A DNA stretch of 64,000 nucleotides, taken from Rhea pennata (Eukaryota; Chordata; Aves; Rheiformes; Rheidae). The notes beneath the pieces were generated by a model. That model saw only the letters and a list, made by a program, of their open reading frames with translations, ran no database searches and had not been told where the DNA came from. The stretch lies in NCBI RefSeq assembly GCF_028389875.1, contig NC_084671.1, positions 1,992,501-2,056,500 of the forward strand, written 5' to 3'. Below, one piece after another: positions 34,962-46,900 of this stretch (positions within the stretch are counted from its first letter, which is position 1; every line of letters begins with the position of its first letter). Position numbers and translations under genes: made by a program.

Positions 34962-37900
34962 CACTTACTGCCTCCTTGGAGTGTGAGACCGAGACCTTGA
35001 CTTTGTTCTTGACCTAGATCTGCTAGCACTTCTGCTGCTCCTGCTTCTCTTGCTTTCTTTTCTCATGCTTAGAGAGGGAACAAGAAGACAAAGAAGTTAC
35101 TTTTGTGCTATTTTATGAAAATAAGTAATTTGGAAGTACTTCACTGTATCACAGTTGAGAAACCCTTTTTACAGAGGTCTTCTCTTAATCTGAGGAATTT
35201 TTACTTACCCATTGTAAGGGCTCTTTGCAGCTTGCTGCCTTTCTTCTGGCTCTTTTTTAATAGTTTTGGTATTCAGAGATACTGGACTCTTCTCTTCAGT
35301 CTTTATTTCTCTTGGGGAAGCTAGGAATTAAATAATTCAGATCAGGTATGTATATCACAGGTTGTCATAAATGTACTTATTCTTTATGTACCTTTATGAA
35401 TATCTGCATAAAATGTGAATATGAACTCAATAACTACTACTTTATTTCCTCTTCACATTTATAGTACGCTTCCAGAAAATAACTCTGGAGTGCCCATTGG
35501 TAGACTCCATCTTTTAAAGCCAGCAGACTGAACAGATACCAATATATTCAACTTACTGAAACAATTTTTGTATTCACTATCTTTTGCTCCAACATACTAA
35601 GAGTTGAAAGAGAGCATGAGATCTCCTCCTCCTTTCTAAGAGGAAGAGCAGACTATTCCACCAGTAAGATCTTCCACATCTACACCATTCTTCTCAAAAA
35701 CTGGAGGAAGTTAAAGGGAAGGATACTGAGCCTTGCTGCTTGGCTCACAGGTCACATCTGGGTCCCAGCAGACCAAGTCTCAAGTATTACAATACAAAAA
35801 TCTGAGTTTATGGTCTCACAAATACACAACTTGTTAGCTTGATTATTCATTTCCAGTGTGATAGAAAGAATTAAGACTGAAAAAGTAGAATTTAATTTCT
35901 AGATTAATGGTACAAAAATAATGAATAAAGAAAAAACTTTTATCTAGTTTATAGTCCACATCAAGACAACCCAAAGAAAGTGTCAGCTAGGTTAAAAACC
36001 TTGTATTTGGAAGGCTATCACTTGTTACACTAAGTACATTGTGAAGCCAAATTGTCTGTATAGAAAGCTGATGTAAACAAAAGATGTATTATTTTCATGA
36101 AAGAGCTACTACTAAGAACTCAACATTTGCATCTGGCCTGCTGACAGTAACTCAGAAGCGCTTCGTTTTCACTTAGTCTGCAGCTTCTGCATTTATTAGG
36201 GCCAGAGGTTTTTAAGTAGAAATACAGAAAGTCAGCATTTTGTCAGCAGCTTTCCATCAGTTTGTCAGCTACTAAGAAACCTTCCAAAACCCCACCTGCT
36301 TTCCATAGGCCTTACTTCCACTCAAACTCTTCTCCTCCCCAAAGGTGGGAGCTTAAGTAGAGTGCTTTCATCCTTTAATGAGACATTTACACAGGCCTGC
36401 TCAAAGACCTATGGAAGCTCAGACATGTAGTTCTCAGAGTGACTGTAACAAACATTGTTTTCTTGGAGTATACTCTCAAGTTCCTCCAGAGATCACGTAA
36501 GAAACAAGTGCCTGTGCCTTCTGCGTTACCTATCATCACTGGAACAAAGCTCTCTGTACCCTTTATGAGTGCTGCTAGTTTACAGGGCAGTGATAGCATT
36601 AGGTAGTAAAAGTGGCAATGCAAAACTTTGTTCTTCAGGTCACTAACATTTAGACAGTTGTACTGACTGATTCAAGATACATGCTACAGTAGTTTCTTTG
36701 CTGTAATGCAAAACCAGCACTCTTTGAGACTTTCCATTTCCTGACTGTTCTCACCCACGAGTTGTGTTCCTCCATTGCACAGAGCAGTATATAGAACCCC
36801 AACCCCTGCCAAAACCCTTCAAGGAAAAGGTTTCAGAAATACCTGCTGTAACAGAAATCAAAAGGCAGTTATAACACTTCCCTACTACCATCCCCCCAAA
36901 AAAGAGACCAAGTCCAACAAATCTCTTCATAACACAGTAATTTCCAGTACTTTTTACTTAAGAGGGACATTAATGGTATGATCCTGTAACAGAATTATGG
37001 AAAAGTGAAGCCTCCACAGTGTTCCTCAGACTTGTTATTTCAATGTATCAATAACTGGTTTTATAATTGGTGTTTGAAAAAAGACAGACTTGTCTTGCTT
37101 CCTAGTTCTATGAGAAAGCTAAGCAATCTAACAATTCAACAAGGAAACCCACATTTAAGTTAATCAGGACACACATTATTCTGAATGCCAAAAAAAGAAT
37201 GTGATCGAAGTTTCTGTACAGAGAACAAACTTACATGGCTTGGATGCAGGAGAGAAGCCACCCAGTGTTGACAGCGCTGGAGTTCCATCAGGATTTAAAC
37301 CTTTTGCCTTCAGTTTAGCTTCTTGTAGTGCCATTTTCCTCTTTTCTACTTCTTTATCTAGCAATTCGTAATTGGGCTGTTAGGAGTAACAAAGTGGTAA
37401 GAATTTGAACTAATACAATTCACATTTTCTCATTTCTCAAAAATATTCGAACACTTTTTATTCATCTGTCCAGTAACGTGACTAGTTTGTCATTCATTCC
37501 CCTACAGAGTGGGGCATTCACAGTGGAGCCTTTCAGACTGGTAGATTTTTATTCAGGTATTCCCATACAGTTAGACAACCATAAGGCAGCGCAAGTCATT
37601 TATTTGGTTTTTTTCAAATCTGTTGTTCAATACAAAACCTTTGACGTTACCTTCTTTCTTGTATAGAGCTTAAGAGTTGTTAAGCATATCTCCTGAATCT
37701 CTTCCTCTGTGGTACCAAAGAGCAAGAACCAGTGAGGGCGGGTAGGCAGAGGAATCTGAAAATAAAACTAGATCTTAATAGGTATTACACACAAGGCTTT
37801 AAGTCTTTTCACTAATATTTTCTGGAAACAAGTTTACTAGCAATAAAAAACAATGCTAAAAAATTAAAGATAGCTTAATGCTTACCTGCAGAGCTCTAGC

Positions 37901-40900
37901 AGCAAGATAAATGCAAGCACATGCTATAGTCTCTGGCTGAAAACGAACAAATACATTTGTTCGAAGGCTGTCGTTCATGTAATTCCTAAAAAAAAAGTTC
38001 ATAAAAAGGTTGGATCTCAGGTTTATGTCTTTTAATTTAGAGGATAATACTGGAGACTCAATTGACTTTATTATTTTTTCTTTCAATATAGTAACATTTG
38101 GTTTCTTTAGAACTATCATATTTCATGTTCACGCTTGTTAGTTCTGTAACAAAGCGTGCACCGCTGCCATTGTTTGGAAATCCCAATGCAAGTAACAGTA
38201 TTTACTATTTTCTTCCTAGATACATTAATTACCCTATGAAGTGTCCATTGAGCTAACAAGTTAAGTACTTTGTATCTGTCCACCTCTTAGCTTTAAACAC
38301 CAATATCCTTGTTATTTCAAAATGAGTATCTTTAGAACTAGAATGCAAGCGTGTAAGCACAGGATATTTATAACCTACCATTTTCCAGAGGCTGCGTACA
38401 GCCTATAAAGTTCATAGAACATTGCAATTAAGTTCTTTTTGTGCCTTGAGTAACATTAACTTCATCCAGCAAGAGAAGCATCCAATTTACTTGTTGAACT
38501 TAAAACCTTCATGTTGGAAAAAAATCTACAGGTTAGTAGTTAACCTCCTACTTCACTAAATACTTCTCTTCCAGTGTGATGGCATTGCCAACCAATATAT
38601 GCCAACAGTTATTTTAAAAAAAGCAGAGACCTCCAATGATTTCTAAGTTCCTGAGCTACAGGAAAGAAACAAAAAGCAGTCAGTAAGTATTGATTATATA
38701 GGAAACAGTGCCCAATATAGCTTCTAAGTGAACATGCTGCATGCACTGCAATCGTTTTTTAAACTTAAATTTAGCAAGTTTGTTAAATCAACTAAATCTA
38801 TGATCTCAAAAAGTCTACCAAATGTGTCCAAGTGCCCTTTAAATACACTACAGTATACAGTAGCTAGGCAACAAATACATTTAGAAACATTTTGAACAGT
38901 TACTTCTAAAAGCAAATATACAAATCCTTTTGACACCCAGACAGAACTAGAAGATGCTGCCCGATGGATATGGACCACTTCAGTGAATCTCGGATGAGAG
39001 CTTGCACTGGGTTGGCTGGAGAGAAGGGCAGCCAAACAGGCCATCCCCAGGTCATGGGCTGAGGTGCAGAGGGCAGAGCTCTATGACTTACCATCAGGGA
39101 CTACCCTTTAATTAAAGAGTAGAAAAAAGAACAAAGTTAAATTGAGTTCTCCATGAAAATAGTTGAATCAAGCCATGAAAATAGTAAGCAGAAACAAGCA
39201 CTAACACACATTAAAAATGTATATATTTATATAGTAACTTACATCTCATTGCTTTGCATATGGATCATCAGGCTTGTTATTTCTGCTACTATTTTCCTGG
39301 CTAGGAAAAGAATGGAAAACAACAACTTACCAGGCTGTCTGTACCAGGGTTTGATTACGTTCACATTCTAAGACTTGTAAATACATGACAATGATCTGAG
39401 GGGCAATGAAAAAGAAGACTCAGTTTTAAAATAGAAAGCAACAGTAATTAAAATGTTTATAATCAAACAATATTCCACAACAATAGTCTCTTCCATCTTC
39501 CGAGCATATATTGTAAACCCATGTCATCCAATCAGGCTCAGACAATTTTGTATTTTACTATTATATATAACTTCGAAAAACTGTCACCTTTAACATTTCA
39601 CAAGGAAGCATTTTCTATCAAAGTCAACATGGCTATTTGCCCAAGCATTCTGGCAAGAGCATTTGTGATGACTACGAAGGAATAAAGAAAAGGAAGCCAA
39701 GTCATTTTCAAATCTGTTTCTCTTGTTCCACATCTCCAATGATGCCATCAAGGCAGAATAACATTAAGAATTATATTTTTTGAAAACTCACCTTATGTGG
39801 ATGCTTGACATGAACACAAAATCCCAACTCCTTCAGTACCCTCCTTTCTGCTTTGATTACTTGATTTTTGGTGTTTATGTAGTTCTGATCAAGTATCAGG
39901 GGGCTTGGAGTCCTATAGTTTGCAAGAAATAAAATCAAAACTGTTTTGCATATCCAAAATAGTGGCACTCTGTTTTCCCTTCCAACCAACTAATGGCAAC
40001 AGAAACCAGTTTTCAACTCCTGCAAGCAAGTTTAAGCATTAATCTTGTGCTGTCCAAGTTTACCTAAACTAACTTGGTTTCTACTTTCAACAAGCTACAG
40101 ATTATACAGCTAAATACGAACAATAATCTTTTACTACTGTGTATGCAAACTACACCTATCAAGCTGCAGGAACAAAGGGGAAATTTGCAGTGAAGATCCC
40201 AAAGTACCTTTACACTTAGTGATGGAGGTGGGGGGGGGGGGAAGGCAGGTGATAGTTACCTCTGCTAGTCAGTACTTCAAGCAAGTGTAAGCCAGAAGGT
40301 ATTCAAGTTTAAAGCAGGAAGTTTGTTTTATATACTGCAGTTTCCTATGCACCAAAAGACAAGATTATTCAGATCTTGAGACAGAACAAGACAGATTTGC
40401 TACTATGGTATACAAAAAAAGCCTAAAAAAGCAAAGAATTTTATCTTACAGTGTGACAGATCTGTGCCTCTAGTTCTGAACACTAACTTGATATCCACTG
40501 ATCTCACATCCACTTTTGCTGTTTTTATAGGACTTGCAAAACAATAGGTCATTTCAAATAGAAAGAGCCATAAGTCCAACGGTATTGAATCCACTCCTAT
40601 TCCTTCCAGATCCTTGCCTGAACTCTCCAAAGATTTTCTTAACCATAAGAATTTGCTGTATGGTTTATGCTTTCTTTTTTTTTTTTTTTTTTTTAAACAG
40701 ACATAGGCTTCACTTTTCATCCTTCCATATGCTGCATTTTAATTCCTAACAAGCAGGAAGAAAATCAGCCTGTTCCTTATTTGTATTATGTCTCCCATAT
40801 TTATGTTTTCCAACTCAGAAGAATTTTTAAGCATTCCAATAAGCCACAGGCTGTTTAAACTACAAACCCAGTGCATCATAAACACTGGTGACAAGTTTTA

Positions 40901-43900
40901 AGTTAATTTGAATAGAAAAAAAGTAATAGAGAGACTCAAAAGACAGTGTTTGCTTTACTAGACAAGTACTCCACTAATAACTTGTCTTTTTTGACTTAAT
41001 GCAAGTTTCACAAGTGGATCACACTTTCCATGCTGTGACCTAGTAAGGAAGAGCACTCAAAATCTACCTCTTTTTCAAGGAAGAAAATGTCAATCGAATC
41101 ACAAGGCTAAGGCTCACTGAAGGGCTCCCAGATTTCAACACCTTGATAATGCACAATTTGTGCTAAGGCTCCTGCAGTCCCTTGGAAGGATGCTTATTAC
41201 CATTAGTCAAAGGATACAACAAGCCATACCACTTCACTGTAATAAAAACATTATGTTGTACATCTATGCACTAAAAGTTCAAGTTACCCCTGCTCTTCAC
41301 AAAAGGCTGAGAAGCATGTGGCAGGAGGTTTGAAATTAAGATCTGCAGCTTCATCATGCCAGGAAGGAGATCTGCTTTCGGTAGCATCCTTACTACTTCC
41401 ATTTCCTGAAGAATGAGGTGTTCTCCACATTACTTAAGAGGCACTTCTAAATAATACAGACTCATCAGGGCAAGTGCATGAACTTTTTGTTTTCAGCCAT
41501 TCTAAAGATAACCCAGTCAAAACATACACTGTTTTAGAAGAGTAACTGCGGAAGAACTTTAAAAGCTTCTTTAAGGTGACCATTTCAGCAGAGAGCTTAT
41601 GACTTTATCTTAATATTCACTGGGAAACACTGCAAAGGCAACTGGACCGTAACATTGCTTTGGAGTGAGAGACTACATTCAGAAGAACCAAGTTATAAGT
41701 TCTTCAAGTTCGTGAAACTGGGAGTGGGTCAGTATCAATCAATTCCAGTTATTTTATTTTTTTAAGCAGCATTTTTCCCAATATTGCTCTGCACAATATT
41801 ATAGATCTCTATTGTAACAGGACCTGCAAGGCATAAAGCAGAAAAGAGTTTTAGATGTCCAGGCTCAATTTATCTCATTACTATAACATTTCATCAGAAG
41901 TGATGAAGAAATCTCAGCTGAAACAAAGGCAGCTACAACTTCCAAACTAAACATCAAACAGGGGCAATTCAATTGCATGTGATCTTTATAACAGAGATCA
42001 CTGCCTTACCCATGTCTTTGTATTCTCTGACAGCCATATAAGAAAGTCAGCATTATGAGAATACAAGAAAGTAGCTAGAAGTCCAACAGGAAATACTGCA
42101 AGGCTTACAGCATTTTAAGTCCCACTGTCCTTCTACAGGACAATAGTGAAGTATGAACTGGTTGTGCTAACCCTATTATTGTGATTATTCAACACCAAAG
42201 TGAAAGGAAACTAGATTTGAACACTTTGGTGTATGTGTGTTTCACTCCATCATCCCAAATTATCATGCTCATCCAGGACATACAAGTTTTATGGCTCTAC
42301 ATACAGATCTAAGAAAGCCATAAAAACAGTGTATCCAGACAGTATTTCCAGGAACTGGAAAATAAAGGCAGCAAAAAGATAAGTCTGCTTAAGACTTTAC
42401 TGCACCTTAATATTGACAAAAGTGACATTTGCCTTTCCGTAAGATTTTATCAATGTAGCACTTCCACCATGAACAGCAGTGTTAGCCAGCATAATCTTAC
42501 AGCTGCAGACCTTCAGAGATTTCCCTTCGAAAATGTTCTTAGCCCATTTCCTATTGAGAAGGGAGGGTAGGAGAGGAAGTTCCACACTGTACTTGCTGCA
42601 CTTACTTCTCAGTCCAAACAGTAATAATTTTAAGTTCAAGTTAAATTTAAGTAATGAAAGAAAAAAATATATAAGCTTATATATAAAACGTAAGCTTAAA
42701 CCCCTCTATAATCAAAAGTATTTCAAATTCTTACTTTGTGTACTGTATTAAATAACCTATTCTTATCAATCAGCACTAGAGCTCAGTGCAAGACTTTATA
42801 CTTGAAAAACACAGCACAGAAGGCCCATTCTGGTAGGCCAATCCAACACTTAGTCATGAAATTTCAACTGGATTTAGATAGCATAACCACCCACATGATA
42901 AACACATACTGTAACATGTTTGTAATGATTTACATACATTTCAAATATCTTTTTAAAAACCCCTTCTAACAAATAAAATTTGTATTCTCTACACAACTAC
43001 AGGTGTAGTAAACATTAAAAGTCCCATGTCTCTGGAATGCCAAATATGTTGGAGGAAGAGGTGCCCTGCATATAGTTGTTTCTAATATAAAGATACCGCT
43101 AACAAATATAGCATAAGTATCTCATTACAAAGACCAGAAAAACAAATCTCTTGCACCAAGTCAACATGGAAGAGTGAGTTCTGTATCTGTCTCAAGCATT
43201 GCAAATATAAGCACTAGTGCAGATTTATAGAACAATTTTAAAAAGATTAAATATTATTAATTTGTACAGGCCACCTCCGAGGCAAATTCCACTCGCAACA
43301 CAACCGCATGAAGCTATTTGATTGCTACAACACAAGAGTAGCTGACTAAAAATAAGTCTCAAACCAACATTTGTAAAGTATATAATGACAGTAGTCACAC
43401 TTGGCTGAAGCCTTGAAAGGCCTTTCTGCAGCTTTCAGGTATATTTAAAATTAAGGAAAAACCCAACTTCTGACTATATTCTATATGTTAAACAATGGTT
43501 GTACTTGGCTCAAAACATAGATGTTTCAGTATACATTTATAAAGCAAGTTTGTTCATAAAATGAGCTTTTCTCCATGCACACAAACAATTTTACATGCAA
43601 TACTCCATGACATACACTCATGAAAGATTCAGAAGAAAATGTGCTTGTTCAAAACATTCTCAGCTTTCTTTTTCCTCAGTATTAGAAATACCACCTATCA
43701 GTAACTCAGTTGACCACAGGTCTTATAAAAGGAAAATCCAAATGCAATTCCCAGTTCTGCAAACATGTACATACAAGGGACTGCTTACATTACCATTTAT
43801 ATATATGTGTGTGTGCACGCGTGTGTGTGGGTATGTAAATAGCTTTACAAATTCAAGACTTCTGCATCCTTGTAAAAGCATGTTTTACTAGGAAGACTGC

Positions 43901-46900
43901 AATTATACAGAGCCAGAGTTGAACTAAGAACCCAGAATTGTTTAAGAAAGCAAGCAAGCCTACTGAAACTACACAAACTTTATATGCAGGTTAAGAGCTT
44001 CAGTTAACAGAAATACTAGACTAGAGGTGAAAAAAAGTACAGCAGCCTAACTGATTGTTTCAGTTTTGGGTTGTGTGTGAGAAACTAACTATGGCCTAAG
44101 TGTTAGCTTCAGATAAAAAAGATCAAGCTAGAAATCTAAAAAACCTGGACAGCAAAGAAAAAAGCTTATAACAAGATACAGGAGTTCTTCCAAATGGTTC
44201 ACCAGCGGCCAACCTGTTTGTCCCCCGATTCCAGTGACCTATTCTCAGAGCACTGGCTTCTCCTTGGGGATTTTCGATACTTCACTCACTGTTGCCATGA
44301 CGACAGCTTCATCTTTATGTACCACTCCACATCACCCAGGCTTTGGTAAATGTAGCTGGTCGCTGTATAGTCGGTTGCAAGGGAAAAAAGAGTTGAAGTT
44401 AATAACGTGTACAGATTATGTAATTGTAATCTTGTAAAAAGTACAGAAAAACGTTTACATCCTGCTTGTTAAAAAAAGAAAAAAAGAAAAAAGGCAAGCC
44501 TGAATGTCAGACTTCAGCATCTTAAGATTAATTTCATGCAGATTCACTTGGAATCTCAAAGCAAAAACATCCATCTCTCCAGAAATAATGGGTCAATAGA
44601 AGTGTACGATTTCTCTCAACAGAATGAACTTAGATACCATGTAACATGCATAAGTGACATTCTGATTTGGAACAGGCTAGCTGGAAAGATTTAAGTTCAC
44701 AGGTTAAGTTCAGTTTCTCTGATCCTTTCCAAAGCACAAAGAAACAACTAATCTGCATTCTCACTGCAAAGAAAAGCGCTGCATATGATCAGTTAACCTT
44801 CACTGTCTGGATCAAGGCCAAAACATTAAGAATCATTAAACCAGCTTTAGTAATCAGACTCCCTTGTCATAACTGTGGTAAGAAACAATACCACAGAATT
44901 CACACTCAGCACAACTTCACAGAACTCAGGGCCATTAGGGATAACAACTTAAAAAGAAAAAGAACAAAGCTAAGTCCCATTCAAGTTATAACAGTAACAA
45001 TCATTCTTCCTGTAATTAAAGCTAACTATGAGAAGGTGAGCACAAGACAAAAAAAAAAAAGACAACATTCCGGATGCAACAGAGAAGCTTAACCAGGGTA
45101 AGTATACCAAGAAACAGCTGGTTTCCCTATAGGATTTCTATTCTATTCTACTTAGAAAAGGCAATACAACATTCAGCTTCAATTCCTGCTGTAACCCATG
45201 ATACAGGGGAAGAAAAAGTATACTTAAAACACTAGCTGAAAACAAAATCCCTTTAGAACTATAGATTATCGTAAGTAAACGATCACTAAAACTAATGCTG
45301 CTGTCTTGTAACTGACATGCCTCCAAGAACACTTTAACACAAGTCAGTATTACAAACTTCTATAAGGTGTTGCATTGTACAGTTTAGCAAACTCCTTCCT
45401 CACTCCATTCATTCCTCACTCCAACAAATCTGATTTATTTTACACAAAGAAAACCATTATTAAGCACTCACAACCGAGAACAGTTCCTCAACTAGAACAG
45501 ACAGATTTATCCAAATCTGCATACAGATCAGGTTAGGTTTATCTTCCAACTTTACTGACTGACACAAGCATGCTGTACCATAAGAACAAGTATCACTTTT
45601 GGTAATAAAAGATTCCCTCAGCTTCCAAAACTCAATTACACATTCCTTGTTTAAGTGACATCATTAAAGCTGCACACACTGTAGGCCCAACCACACTTTC
45701 TTCAATTTTTTCCCCTAAAATTTCTTTTTCTAAACCAAAGTAATACTGTTATAACTTGAGAGTTCAGCTTTCATCTTCTATAAACTGATACTTTATTGCT
45801 GCTATAACCACACAAACAGTTATGTACTAACAAAAGAACAACCTTAGGACTACCAAACATGTTTAAAAGAATTCAGAGCTACTCACATCTAGGACTTCCT
45901 TTCAAGAATTAAGGCATTAAATCCAAGTAGCAACATGCCTAAAACTGAAACCAACACTCAAGACTTTCACCTATACAAATAAAAAGAATGTATCTACCAA
46001 ATAATCAAAAGTCACATTAGAAGAAGTCAGCATTGAACTGTACTGCCTATGTAGCAGCCAAGGAGCACTCCCTTCTCAACTTTAGGCCGTTGAACTTAGC
46101 CTGGAAAAATCCTGTGAGTTGAGAACTGCAGTGTGTATTAGTGACAACAAATGCTTAAATTGATAATGAAGCTAATCTTACCTTTTTGCTCTTAACTGGC
46201 GTAAATGATGAAACACGTTGATCACGTCCCTGATACGACGAGGGGCCTCTTCAATTTTGGATGCGAGATTGATGCAGGCCATAGCAACAATCTGAAAAAA
46301 CGACCGTTTCCATAAGAAACTGATATCCAACCACGATAAAGTTGGTATTATACAATTATAAAGAAACGTGGCCTAAAGGCTTAGAGCGAGCAGCCGCTCT
46401 GGATTTGCTGCGCCGAGGCCCCGCGCGGAGGCCGGGAAATGGCCGGGGCCAGCCAGTCGCTCTTCCCCCCCGCCCTTCCCGCGGCAGGCCGCGCCGTGCT
46501 CACCTCGAAGCTGTGCTTGACGAAGGACTTTGAGTAGAAGAAGCGGTGAAACAGCACCTGCCCCGTCGCCATCGCCACCTGTGAACGCAGCCGGAGAGGG
46601 AGCGGGAGTCAGTCAGCAGGGCCCGGCCGCCGCCGCCATTTTGTGTCAGGCACCAGCTGGCGCCGCCATCACCCCCCCCCCCGCCCGCGCGGCCGCCTCA
46701 CACGCCCTTCCCGCCGCGCCACAATGGCGGCGCCCGCCCGGCCGCCTCCCCCGCGCGGCCCCGCGGCCCGCACCTGCGGCAGGCGGAGGAGGATGCCGGC
46801 CGCCTGGATGAGCTCGCAGCCCAGGATGCGCAGGTCGGTCTCGCACTGCAAGTCCAGGCCGTCCTGCATGGAAGGAGTGGGCGAGAGGCGCTCCTCGGGG

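Noticed and set aside
38724..39094. Minus-strand open frames of 62 and 106 codons in CCNL1 intron 5
   Set aside because: They lie after the stop of the short isoform and do not connect in frame to exon 5 through a recognisable splice site.
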